Shown here: piece after piece, positions 18,311-26,336 of the stretch
Layout of the letters: the number at the start of each line of letters is the position of its first letter
Position numbering within the stretch: the stretch's first letter is position 1
Origin: UBA6183 sp046314755
Lineage (GTDB): Bacteria > Bacteroidota > Bacteroidia > UKL13-3
NCBI GenBank assembly: GCA_046314755.1
Contig: JBKDBG010000017.1
Span: forward strand, 1 to 64,000
Length of the DNA stretch: 64,000 nt
Direction of reading: 5' to 3'
Program-made: the position numbers and the translations under genes
The notes under the pieces: generated by a model
Databases searched by the model: none
Seen by the model: the letters and a program-made list of their open reading frames with translations, nothing else
What the model was told of the DNA's origin: nothing

Positions 18311-19183
18311 CTATTGGTCTTGAGCTAAAATATATTTTACATACATGGTGTATACACCAGGCTGAGCGTAAGTTGCGCCATCACCGGTTAATGTAGTTGC
18401 ACCATCAGCAGCAATCATATATGGAGCTGTTGCATTGGTAGCGTTAACAGGGTTTGGAGCTACACGCATGTGGGCAGGAAAAGTTACCGGTAAGTTTGGT
18501 AAAATACGGTAATCAATTACATAACGATAGTCTGACGTGTTTGCGTTAGAGTTTAGGATGTAACTACCACCTGCAATACTACATCCGGCACCTGTTCCTG
18601 TTCCACCTGCAATATACTTCTCAGAAGTACCTGCAGCGTTGGTTGAGGTAGGTGAAGTGTAAGGAGTAGTTGGGTTCGGGCAGTAAATATTGTTGTTACC
18701 CGGAGTCATGGTAGAGGTAGCTGCGGTTGTGATTGGTTGGAATACCGTAGAATAATCACTAGAAGCGGCAACTGTAGTTAAACAAGTTCCGATTGATGGA
18801 TTACCGGGGAACTGTCTTAATTCAAGTGCAGTTAGTGGAATATCATCAGTTGCTCCGGTTGCTGAAGCGTACTCAACCGGATTATCCCATAAGAAGTTAC
18901 CTTCTTGTCCTTGTGATAAACCTGCTGCCCATAAGTCGAAACTTACAGTAGCACTTACCTTAAGTATTGTAGCACCATACTTTACAATACCGGCATAGTA
19001 CTCGTTAATTTCGTCAAATGTAAAGTCAAGTTGATCCGGACCTTCCATTTTTAATTGAAGAATAGGCTGTAAATCCATTGTAATGGTTACATTCTTCTCA
19101 TCTTGCAACTGAGCAAAAGCTCCGTTAGTAAGCACCACAGCTCCCAGAGCCATGAATACTTTTCTGAGTTTAGTTGTTTTCAT
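18311..19183 (-). CDS. Secreted subunit-like protein of the chaperone-usher-like cluster (major subunit candidate)
   Basis: Protein of 290 aa with a signal peptide ending at GAFAQ (residue 25). The mature chain is rich in Thr, Ala, Asn and Gly, the composition of an exported structural protein, and has few charges. Shared blocks with the next gene's product are DFTF...Y..G...YG (53-70), VIDYRILPNL (222-231) and QPGVYTMYVKYIL (274-286). Here about 40 extra residues lie between the last two blocks. Position just after the chaperone gene, small size and the stem-loop immediately downstream all fit a major structural subunit made in excess. No pilin family could be assigned by eye, and a database profile search would be needed to exclude a known one. 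Confidence 0.65.
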   Translation of the reverse strand: MKTTKLRKVFMALGAVVLTNGAFAQLQDEKNVTITMDLQPILQLKMEGPDQLDFTFDEINEYYAGIVKYGATILKVSATVSFDLWAAGLSQGQEGNFLWDNPVEYASATGATDDIPLTALELRQFPGNPSIGTCLTTVAASSDYSTVFQPITTAATSTMTPGNNNIYCPNPTTPYTSPTSTNAAGTSEKYIAGGTGTGAGCSIAGGSYILNSNANTSDYRYVIDYRILPNLPVTFPAHMRVAPNPVNATNATAPYMIAADGATTLTGDGATYAQPGVYTMYVKYILAQDQ

Positions 19184-19203
19184 AAATTTTTAATTATGAG
19201 TTG

Positions 19204-20109
19204 TTATTTTTTGGGTTTTTGTTGTTTAGTTAAATTGCCAATTTCAAATTCAAGTTCTGCCGCTTCCAAAGTTTCGTCACTTCCAAAATCAAGAATTACT
19301 GAGGCTATATATTTTCCGGGGGGCAATTCACCGGGTAAGGTAAAATCAAAGTTTCTTTCCTTTTTAGGGAATATGGTAAATTGCTTTGATGACAGTTTTG
19401 TTTTATATCCATTGTTAATATTCGTAAGTTCAATAAACATACGTGAAAAGCCTAAACCATCACCGGTATTAAAGGCCGTTGCATAAATTACACCTTTACT
19501 GTTTTGTGTGGTATCAGCAGAACCAACAAATTTCAACTTGGTAAGTTCTAACTTATTTACTTTTACGTTTGGCGGATTTTGGAACATGTACACAGCAAAA
19601 CCAAATGTTGGAATAATACCCATGGCAATGGCTTTTCCATCGGCATTTTTGGGTGCAATGGCTTGTCGCTCCTTCATCTGATCAATCATTAGCATGGTCC
19701 AGCCGGCTCGGTAACAATTTGCCGAATCAGGCACAGCCAGGGTAATGGCAATCTTTTTGGCTTCACCCGGCTTCAACTCAACAAATGATGGTGAAATAGA
19801 AATCCACTTAGAAATGCCGTACTCGTGTTGCACATTGGCAGGCAGTTGTGTCACGGCCCCCCTATCACTCATGTCATAATCAGTTACACTAATCTTAAAC
19901 TTTTCAGGATTTTTAGTATCATTAGTAATGGTTACATATTTTGTATCTGAATAACCCGGTATGGTAGTAAATTTTACCATAGAAGGCGCTACAGCCACGC
20001 CTAAATTGGTTATTGAATCTTTCAATAATGGTTGTTGTGACTGCTGCGCAAACGCAATTAAAAATGAAAAAACGCTTACTGTTAATACAAGGAGTTTCCT
20101 AATGAACAT
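19204..20109 (-). CDS. PapD-like periplasmic chaperone
   Basis: Protein of 301 aa with a signal peptide ending at IAFAQQ. Residues about 35-180 form an immunoglobulin-like domain with the hallmarks of the PapD/DUF916-type N-terminal domain: APSMVKFTTIPG at the first strand, YVTITNDTKNPEKFKISV, the conserved KWISISPSFVELKPGE (101-116), and then a strand-rich close with FAVYMF. A second beta domain follows at about 181-292 (LNNGYKTKLS-like turn, PPGKYIASVILDFG). Such chaperones complete the fold of fibre subunits in the periplasm and deliver them to the outer-membrane channel. It is the first gene of the cluster, 20 bases upstream of the major subunit candidate. No clear -7 box was found upstream. 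Confidence 0.75.
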   Translation of the reverse strand: MFIRKLLVLTVSVFSFLIAFAQQSQQPLLKDSITNLGVAVAPSMVKFTTIPGYSDTKYVTITNDTKNPEKFKISVTDYDMSDRGAVTQLPANVQHEYGISKWISISPSFVELKPGEAKKIAITLAVPDSANCYRAGWTMLMIDQMKERQAIAPKNADGKAIAMGIIPTFGFAVYMFQNPPNVKVNKLELTKLKFVGSADTTQNSKGVIYATAFNTGDGLGFSRMFIELTNINNGYKTKLSSKQFTIFPKKERNFDFTLPGELPPGKYIASVILDFGSDETLEAAELEFEIGNLTKQQKPKK

Positions 20110-20478
20110 GTTATTTTTTTATTTGAATAGCTTTTTATCAATATTAGATAAATATACAAGGGACTCAAATTAAAATAATTTAATACACCGCGGCTTTTCT
20201 TATTTTTCGGCACAAAAAGGCTAAAACCGTATAATTAAGTGTACAAAATGACGGTTAACTCAATGACATTTGACAATAATTAACTTAAATTTTCTAAAAA
20301 ATTAATCCCCTTCAGAGGCATCAGCTTGTCTTGTCAATTACAATTATTGATTAATCATAAACATTTTGCATTGATAATTACCGTATTTATTAAGGCGCGG
20401 TGCGTTATTTGTGCCTAAGTTTTAGCAATGGAGCACTTTTTGACGTTATATTTGTTTATCATATAATTATTAAAGGTT
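20110..20478. other. Divergent intergenic region between the chaperone operon and the TPR gene
   Basis: 369 AT-rich bases that must contain the promoters of both divergent units. I see no gene and no RNA gene. A -7 box for the TPR gene is listed separately. For the chaperone operon the best candidate is TTAATTTG on the minus strand near 20166-20173, with one mismatch to TAnnTTTG. A GC-containing patch at 20186-20215 has no hairpin of note. Confidence 0.6.
20447..20454 (+). promoter_or_regulatory. Candidate Bacteroidota -7 promoter box for the TPR gene
   Basis: TATATTTG matches TAnnTTTG exactly and lies 24 bases before the ATG at 20479. No good TTTG -33 element sits at the expected distance, so the call rests on the -7 box and position. 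Confidence 0.45.
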
Positions 20479-21891
20479 ATGGATGGTGATGATTTTTTGG
20501 ATGAAGAAGTGCAACCGGTACTTCAGCGTTATGAAAAGATGCTGAAAAATAAAACGAAGGAATTTTTTGAAGCTGAAGAGCTTGAAGACATATGTGATTA
20601 TTATCTGCGGAAAGATAAATTAAAGAAGGCCCTTGAGGTGGTTTATTTTGCAGAGGAGTTCTATCCATTATATGTAGGCTTTATGATTCAAAAGGCCGAA
20701 ATATTTGCAGGGCTAGGTAAATTAGATGATGCCATAGAGGTATTAGACAAAGCAGAACTGTATGAACCCAACAACGAAGACTTATTCCTAATTCGCGGAG
20801 AGGTGTTTCTGTTTAAAAACCAAATTGATTTTGCCGAAGAATGTTTTGAGCGAGCACTTGATTTAGCCTCAGACAAGGTAACCATGTTGTTTGATATTGC
20901 TTACGCTTACGAGGAAGAAGACAAGCAAGATTTTGCACACAAATATTTTAAAATGGTGTTGGAAGAGGAAGAAGAAAATGAAGAAGCACACTTTGCTATT
21001 GCACAATTGTTTGATGAACAAGGCGAATTTGACAAGGCGGTTGAATACTTAAATAAACTTATTGATGTGGATCCTTACAACAACACAGCATGGTTTAATC
21101 TTGGTGTTACCTACAGCAAAATGAGCCTGTTTGAAAAAGCTGTTGAAGCCTTCGACTTTTGTATTACCATTGATGAAGAATTTGATGGTGCACATTTTCA
21201 CAAGGCTAATGCATTGGTGGAACTAGATGAATACGAAAAAGCCATTGAGGTGTATTTGGAATGCGTTAAACATTTTGGCCCTGATGCCATAACGTATTGC
21301 AACTTGGCCAGTTGTTACGAACAAAACAACGAACATTTAAAGGCCAGAGAATATTACAAAATGGCCACCAAAATCAATCCAAACATTGCCGAAGCATGGT
21401 TTGGAATTGGATTAACCTATGACAAAGAAGATGCGGTTAAACAAGCCATTCCATACTTTAAACGCGCAATATTACTTGATGCAGAAAACACAGATTTTTT
21501 ATTCGCACTTGCAGAAGCAGAATATAAAATTGGTAAGGTTGATGAAGCGGTTACCATCTATGAAGAAATTTTAGAAATCAACCCCTATTTATACGAGGCT
21601 TGGCTCGATTGGTCGTATGTGCTGTTTGTTGAACAACGCACACAAGAGGCGATTGCGCTACTTTTTAACGCCTTAAAACATTTTCCAGAACAACATCAAA
21701 TTTACTATCGTTTATGTTGTTATTTATTTGATACGGGGAAAACAAAATCAGCATTGGAGTATCTGGAAAAAGCACTTAGCATAAATGCAGATGATAGTTT
21801 TTTGATTTACGAAATCATGCCAGAATTACAACACGTTACTGACATTACAAATACCATAGCAGCATATAAAAACAACAATGAAAAACTTTAA
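20479..21891 (+). CDS. Tetratricopeptide repeat protein
   Basis: Cytosolic protein of 470 aa with no signal peptide. From about residue 45 to 450 it is a continuous array of roughly eleven to twelve 34-residue TPR units with typical W/L-G-Y-A-F-A-P spacing, for example AWFNLGVTYSKMSLFEKAVEAF and AWFGIGLTYDKEDAVKQAIPYF. It is strongly acidic, especially around VLEEEEENEEAHFAI near residue 160. TPR arrays are scaffolds for protein binding; the partner is unknown. Its last 14 bases overlap the start of the phosphosulfolactate synthase gene, so the two are translationally coupled and may be functionally linked. Confidence 0.9.
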   Translation: MDGDDFLDEEVQPVLQRYEKMLKNKTKEFFEAEELEDICDYYLRKDKLKKALEVVYFAEEFYPLYVGFMIQKAEIFAGLGKLDDAIEVLDKAELYEPNNEDLFLIRGEVFLFKNQIDFAEECFERALDLASDKVTMLFDIAYAYEEEDKQDFAHKYFKMVLEEEEENEEAHFAIAQLFDEQGEFDKAVEYLNKLIDVDPYNNTAWFNLGVTYSKMSLFEKAVEAFDFCITIDEEFDGAHFHKANALVELDEYEKAIEVYLECVKHFGPDAITYCNLASCYEQNNEHLKAREYYKMATKINPNIAEAWFGIGLTYDKEDAVKQAIPYFKRAILLDAENTDFLFALAEAEYKIGKVDEAVTIYEEILEINPYLYEAWLDWSYVLFVEQRTQEAIALLFNALKHFPEQHQIYYRLCCYLFDTGKTKSALEYLEKALSINADDSFLIYEIMPELQHVTDITNTIAAYKNNNEKL

Positions 21892-22669
21892 ACTCAAACA
21901 AATTCCTGAAAGAACAATCAAGCCACGTAAAAATGGGATTACCATGGTTATGGATAAAGGTTTAAGCGTAAGTGAAGTGGCCAATTTTATTGAGGCAAAC
22001 AGCGATTATGTTGATTTGGTTAAGTTCGGTTTTGGCACATCCATGGTTACACCGCGACTTGACGAAAAAATTAAGCTTTATAAAGAGGCCGGCATTGGTG
22101 TTTACTTTGGCGGAACATTATTTGAAGCTTTTATTGTACGCAATCAGTACGATGATTTTTTATCGCTAATTGACAAGTACCAACTTGAGTATGTTGAAGT
22201 ATCGGACGGTTCCATTGAAATGCCACATGAGATCAAATTGGAATACATCAATAAACTCAGCAAACATGCAATAGTATTAAGTGAAGTTGGAAGTAAAGAT
22301 GTAGAAAAAATTATTCCTCCATACCAATGGATTGAATTAATGAAAGCAGAGCTAAAAGCCGGAGCGTGGAAAGTAATTGCTGAAGCGCGTGAGGCAGGTA
22401 ATGTGGGTGTTTACCGAAGCAGTGGTGAGGTACGCGAAGGGTTGGTACAAGAGATTTTAACAAAAATTGATGGTGAAAAAATTATTTGGGAAGCACCACA
22501 AAAAGCACAACAAACCTACTTTATCAAGTTGGTTGATACAAACGTAAACTTAGGAAATATCGCCCCGAATGATGTTATTCCTTTAGAAACCTTACGTTTA
22601 GGATTAAGAAGTGATACTTTTAATTTCTTCTTGAACAAAAGCGCTAAATTCATTCCAAAAAAGAAGTAA
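21878..22669 (+). CDS. Phosphosulfolactate synthase family protein (ComA-like)
   Basis: Protein of 263 aa matching the (2R)-phospho-3-sulfolactate synthase family, which adds sulfite to phosphoenolpyruvate in a TIM-barrel. Family features are the start RTIKPRKNGITMVMDKGL (the metal- and substrate-binding first strand), YVDLVKFGFGTS (44-55), GVYFGGTLFEAF, YVEVSDGSIEMP (105-116), the Glu-rich VIAEAREAGNVGVYRSSGEVR, and IIWEAPQKAQQTYFI. In methanogens this is the first step of coenzyme M synthesis. Bacteroidota lack that pathway, and the product could feed cysteate and sulfonolipids, but that is inference. It overlaps the TPR gene by 14 bases. Confidence 0.85.
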   Translation: MKNFKLKQIPERTIKPRKNGITMVMDKGLSVSEVANFIEANSDYVDLVKFGFGTSMVTPRLDEKIKLYKEAGIGVYFGGTLFEAFIVRNQYDDFLSLIDKYQLEYVEVSDGSIEMPHEIKLEYINKLSKHAIVLSEVGSKDVEKIIPPYQWIELMKAELKAGAWKVIAEAREAGNVGVYRSSGEVREGLVQEILTKIDGEKIIWEAPQKAQQTYFIKLVDTNVNLGNIAPNDVIPLETLRLGLRSDTFNFFLNKSAKFIPKKK

Positions 22670-22730
22670 AAACGCTGTTCAATTGTATAAGCATATTTCT
22701 TATTTTCGTACGAATTATTAGCATTACATC

Positions 22731-23183
22731 ATGAGTTTACAACAACAAGTTAATTCAGATATTATTACAGCCATGAAGGCAAAAGACGAAGCCTCGTTGC
22801 GTGCATTGCGTGCAATTAAGTCGGCTTTGTTATTGGCAGCTACAGCTGAGGGTGCAAAAGGTGATACGGTTAGTGATGAAGAGGCCGTTAAATTGCTTCA
22901 AAAACTTGCGAAACAACGGAAGGAAAGTATGGATATTTACGAAAAAAACGGAAGAACAGACTTGGCTAAAACCGAAAAAGAAGAGTTAGATGTAATTGAA
23001 CGTTACTTGCCTAAACAAATGAGCGAAGAAGAAATCAAAGCCATACTAGGCAATTTAATTAAAGAAGTTGGCGCCACCGGCAGTGGCGACTTTGGAAAAG
23101 TAATGCCTTTAGCTATGAAAGCACTGGCAGGAAAAGCAGACGGAAAAGTAATTTCAGCTGTACTCAAAGAATTATTAGGATAA
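22731..23183 (+). CDS. GatB/YqeY domain-containing protein
   Basis: Cytosolic helical protein of 150 aa, the standard length of stand-alone YqeY proteins. The pattern runs LQQQVNSDIITAMKAKDEASLRALRAIKSAL at the start (interrupted at will by conserved Lys/Leu), then LQKLAKQRKESMDIYEKNGRTDLA and EELDVIERYLPKQMSEEEI, and ends with GKVMPLAMKALAGKADGKVIS. The domain is shared with the tRNA-binding tail of the GatB amidotransferase subunit. Its precise role is unknown, and a link to tRNA or translation quality control is presumed. TATTTTCG at 22701, one mismatch from the -7 consensus, could be its promoter. Confidence 0.92.
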   Translation: MSLQQQVNSDIITAMKAKDEASLRALRAIKSALLLAATAEGAKGDTVSDEEAVKLLQKLAKQRKESMDIYEKNGRTDLAKTEKEELDVIERYLPKQMSEEEIKAILGNLIKEVGATGSGDFGKVMPLAMKALAGKADGKVISAVLKELLG

Positions 23184-23207
23184 TCGAATTTATTGATATT
23201 TTGCATG

Positions 23208-23231
23208 AAGGGGCGTACTTGTGCGCCCCTT
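23208..23231. terminator. Hairpin downstream of the YqeY gene
   Basis: An 8-bp GC-rich stem (23208-23215 with 23224-23231), extended inward by one wobble and one A-T pair, and a short loop. It lacks a proper T tract, so it may be a weak terminator or an mRNA 3'-end stabiliser between yqeY and the LOG gene. Confidence 0.5.
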
Positions 23232-23255
23232 ATGTATGTTTAAAAAACCAAATTT

Positions 23256-23963
23256 ATGACAGACGAAGAGAGAATTAAAAGAGCATTTGAAAAAAAACAC
23301 TGGCCTGAAATTAAAGTAACCGATAGCTGGGCTACGTTTAAAATCATGGCAGAATTTGTTGAGGGGTTTGAAAAAATGAGTAGAATTGGTCCATGTGTTT
23401 CCATATTCGGTTCAGCTCGTACCAAAGAAAACAACAAATATTATTTATTGGCAGAAGAAATTGCACGTAAATTGGTTAATGCCGGTTTTGGTGTAATTAC
23501 GGGTGGTGGACCGGGCATTATGGAGGCCGGAAACAAAGGCGCCTACGAAGCAGGAGGCAAATCGGTTGGACTTGGTATTGAATTGCCTTTTGAGCAATTT
23601 GTAAACCGTTTTGTCGACCGCGATAAGATGATTAACTTCGATTACTTTTTCGTGAGAAAAGTAATGTTTATGAAATATGCACAAGGGTTTGTTGCCATGC
23701 CGGGGGGGTTTGGAACCATGGACGAATTATTTGAAGCTCTAACCTTGATTCAAACACATAAAGTAGCACGTTTTCCGGTGGTGTTGGTAGGCAGTGAATA
23801 TTGGAGCGGATTACTGGCTTGGCTCAAAACAACCATGTGCGATGCAGAACGCAACATCAATCCTGAAGATATGGATTTATTCAAAGTGGTTGATAGTGCC
23901 GATGATGCCGTAAACTATATTTTAGATTACTATGCTGAGATGTCAATCAGCCCGAATTTTTAA
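23256..23963 (+). CDS. LOG-family (TIGR00730) Rossmann-fold nucleotide hydrolase
   Basis: Protein of 235 aa. Diagnostic motifs of the LOG/TIGR00730 family are GGGPGIMEA (83-91), where the nucleotide phosphate binds, and the active-site PGGFGTMDE (149-157). The opening strand CVSIFGSART is also typical. Characterised members are cytokinin riboside 5'-monophosphate phosphoribohydrolases or AMP/pyrimidine nucleotide nucleosidases; the substrate here is not determinable. An N-terminal extension of about 40 residues before the Rossmann core is common in the larger bacterial subgroup. It lies 24 bases upstream of the malic enzyme gene on the same strand, so the two may share a transcript. Confidence 0.92.
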   Translation: MTDEERIKRAFEKKHWPEIKVTDSWATFKIMAEFVEGFEKMSRIGPCVSIFGSARTKENNKYYLLAEEIARKLVNAGFGVITGGGPGIMEAGNKGAYEAGGKSVGLGIELPFEQFVNRFVDRDKMINFDYFFVRKVMFMKYAQGFVAMPGGFGTMDELFEALTLIQTHKVARFPVVLVGSEYWSGLLAWLKTTMCDAERNINPEDMDLFKVVDSADDAVNYILDYYAEMSISPNF

Positions 23964-23987
23964 TTAAAAAGCCAACGATAAGAAACA

Positions 23988-26249
23988 ATGAGTTCATTAA
24001 AAGAAGATGCACTAAAATACCACAGCAAAGGAAGACCGGGTAAAATTGAAGTTGTGCCCACAAAGCCAACCAATACCAAACGCGATTTAAGTTTGGCCTA
24101 TTCACCCGGTGTTGCTGAACCCTGCATAGCTATTGCCGAAAACAAAGAAGATGTATACAAATACACCGCTAAAGGAAACTTGGTAGCTGTTATCAGCAAT
24201 GGAACAGCCGTTTTGGGTTTGGGGGATATTGGCCCTGAAGCCTCAAAACCGGTGATGGAAGGAAAAGGCGTGTTATTCAAAATCTTTGCAGACATTGATG
24301 TATTTGATATTGAAATCAACACCAAAGACACCGAAGAATTTATTAAGACAGTTAAAGCCATTAGCCCAACTTTTGGTGGCATTAACCTTGAAGATATTAA
24401 AGCGCCCGAGTGTTTTGAAATTGAACGCAGGTTGAAAGAAGAATTGGATATTCCAATTATGCATGACGACCAACACGGCACGGCCATTATTACCGGTGCA
24501 GGTTTGCTAAATGCACTGGAACTTGTAAAAAAAGATATTGGTAAAGTAAAGGTGGTGTTTAACGGGGCTGGCGCATCAGCCATGAGTTGTGCTAAAATCT
24601 TCTTAAGCCTAGGTGTGAAAAAAGAAAACCTCATCATGTGCGACAGCAAAGGCGTGATTAGAACAGACAGCCCAAATCTTGATGAATCAAAGGTGTTTTT
24701 TGCCACTTCACACCCGGTAAAAACTTTAGCAGAAGCGATGGTTGGTGCAGATGTTTTTGTTGGTTTAAGCAAAGGAAATGTAGTAAATCAAGATATGGTA
24801 CGCAGCATGGCAAATGACCCGATTGTATTTGCACTTGCTAATCCCGATCCTGAAATTTCTTATCAAGAAGCATTGGCTTCAAGGCCTGATGTTATTATTG
24901 CCACAGGGAGAAGCGATCATCCAAATCAAGTGAATAATGTATTGGGGTTCCCGTACATTTTTAGAGGCGCATTAGATGTGCGTGCCACTAAAATAAATGA
25001 GGAAATGAAACTTGCGGCAGTACATGCACTTGCGCAACTCACCAAAGAGCCTGTTCCTGAAATTGTGAACATGGCTTACAATGAAAAAAATATTTCATTT
25101 GGTCGCACGTATATCATACCAAAGCCGCTTGACCCGCGATTAATTACTACTGTTTCTCCTGCAGTAGCTAAGGCTGCCATGGAAAGCGGTGTAGCCAAAG
25201 GTAGTATTACCGATTGGGAAGCTTACCATAATGAGTTGTTAAACCGTTTAGGAAAAGAAAGTAATTTCATCCGTGTAATTGGCAGTAAGGCACGTAAAAA
25301 CCCAAAACGTGTGGTTTTTGCCGAAGCCGATAATTATAAAATTTTACGTGCCGCACAAATTGTAAAAGATGAAGGCATGGCCATTCCAATTTTGTTGGGA
25401 GACAAAAACAAGATTGAAGCCATCATCAAAGAAAACCACATAAAGCTGGAAGATGTGCAAATCATCAATCCACTTGAAGAACATGACAAACGTGCACAAT
25501 ATGCCGAGTTGTTTTATGCCAAACGCCAGCGCAAAGGTATCACATTGTATGAGGCAAATAAATTAATGCGCGACCGTAATCACTTCGCACCAATGATGGT
25601 TGAAATCGGTGAAGCAGATGCAATGATTTCGGGACTTACCAAAAACTATCCAAGCACCATTCGTCCGGCTTTACAAATTCTTGGTAAAGAAGAAGGCATA
25701 AGCAAAGTGGCCGGCATGTATGTAATGCTTACCAATCAAGGAACTTTGTTTTTCTCTGACACCACCGTTAATAAAGATCCAAGCGTAAATGATATTGTTG
25801 ACATTACCAAGCTTACTTATGATGCTGTTAAAAAGTTTAACATCAACCCAAGCATAGCCTTGTTATCTTACAGTAATTTTGGAAGCGCTGACGGAAAAAC
25901 ACCAAGCAAGATGAGTGAAGCCAGAGAGATATTAAAACAGCGTTATCCATACATGGTGGTTGATGGTGATATTCAAGCAAACGTTGCCTTGAGCCAAAAA
26001 ATGCTAAAGGAGAATTTTCCTTTTAGTGAGTTGTGTGACAATCCGGTAAACACCTTAATATTCCCGAACCTATCGGCAGGTAATATTGCTTACAAACTCT
26101 TGCAACAAGCCGGTAGTGCAGAGGCTATTGGACCTGTATTGTTAGGGTTAAAAAAATCGGCACATGTATTACAACTTGGAAGCAGCGTGCGTGAAATTGT
26201 AAACATGGTGATTATTGCCGTGGTTGATGCACAAAGTAAAGAAGTGTAA
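23988..26249 (+). CDS. maeB: NADP-dependent malic enzyme fused to a phosphotransacetylase-like domain (MaeB type)
   Basis: Bifunctional-type protein of 753 aa, the usual MaeB length. Residues 1 to about 425 are the malic enzyme: YSPGVAEPC (38-46), LGDIGPEASKPVMEGK, the metal-binding HDDQHGTA (159-166) and the dinucleotide-binding VFNGAGASAMS. The enzyme decarboxylates malate to pyruvate and makes NADPH. From about 430 to the end is a phosphotransacetylase-like domain (PKRVVFAEADNYKILRAAQIV, IRPALQILG, SNFGSADG, LIFPNLSAGNIAYKLLQQ). In studied MaeB proteins this domain binds acetyl-CoA as a regulator and is usually not catalytic. A good terminator follows. Confidence 0.95.
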   Translation: MSSLKEDALKYHSKGRPGKIEVVPTKPTNTKRDLSLAYSPGVAEPCIAIAENKEDVYKYTAKGNLVAVISNGTAVLGLGDIGPEASKPVMEGKGVLFKIFADIDVFDIEINTKDTEEFIKTVKAISPTFGGINLEDIKAPECFEIERRLKEELDIPIMHDDQHGTAIITGAGLLNALELVKKDIGKVKVVFNGAGASAMSCAKIFLSLGVKKENLIMCDSKGVIRTDSPNLDESKVFFATSHPVKTLAEAMVGADVFVGLSKGNVVNQDMVRSMANDPIVFALANPDPEISYQEALASRPDVIIATGRSDHPNQVNNVLGFPYIFRGALDVRATKINEEMKLAAVHALAQLTKEPVPEIVNMAYNEKNISFGRTYIIPKPLDPRLITTVSPAVAKAAMESGVAKGSITDWEAYHNELLNRLGKESNFIRVIGSKARKNPKRVVFAEADNYKILRAAQIVKDEGMAIPILLGDKNKIEAIIKENHIKLEDVQIINPLEEHDKRAQYAELFYAKRQRKGITLYEANKLMRDRNHFAPMMVEIGEADAMISGLTKNYPSTIRPALQILGKEEGISKVAGMYVMLTNQGTLFFSDTTVNKDPSVNDIVDITKLTYDAVKKFNINPSIALLSYSNFGSADGKTPSKMSEAREILKQRYPYMVVDGDIQANVALSQKMLKENFPFSELCDNPVNTLIFPNLSAGNIAYKLLQQAGSAEAIGPVLLGLKKSAHVLQLGSSVREIVNMVIIAVVDAQSKEV

Positions 26250-26270
26250 TATTATTTAATTACTCCTCAT

Positions 26271-26307
26271 AACACTCCGATGCAACTTTTTGTGTCGGAG
26301 TGTTTTT
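26271..26307 (+). terminator. Rho-independent terminator of the malic enzyme gene
   Basis: A 10-bp perfect stem (26271-26280 with 26295-26304), extended inward by two wobble and three further pairs, followed by a T run to 26307. It sits 21 bases after the stop codon. Confidence 0.88.
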
Positions 26308-26336
26308 GTTATAGCTTAGCAATAAAATAATTATTC

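Noticed and set aside
24098..24772. Minus-strand open frame of 224 codons opposite maeB
   Set aside because: It lies wholly inside the well-conserved malic enzyme coding sequence and its translation matches no family.
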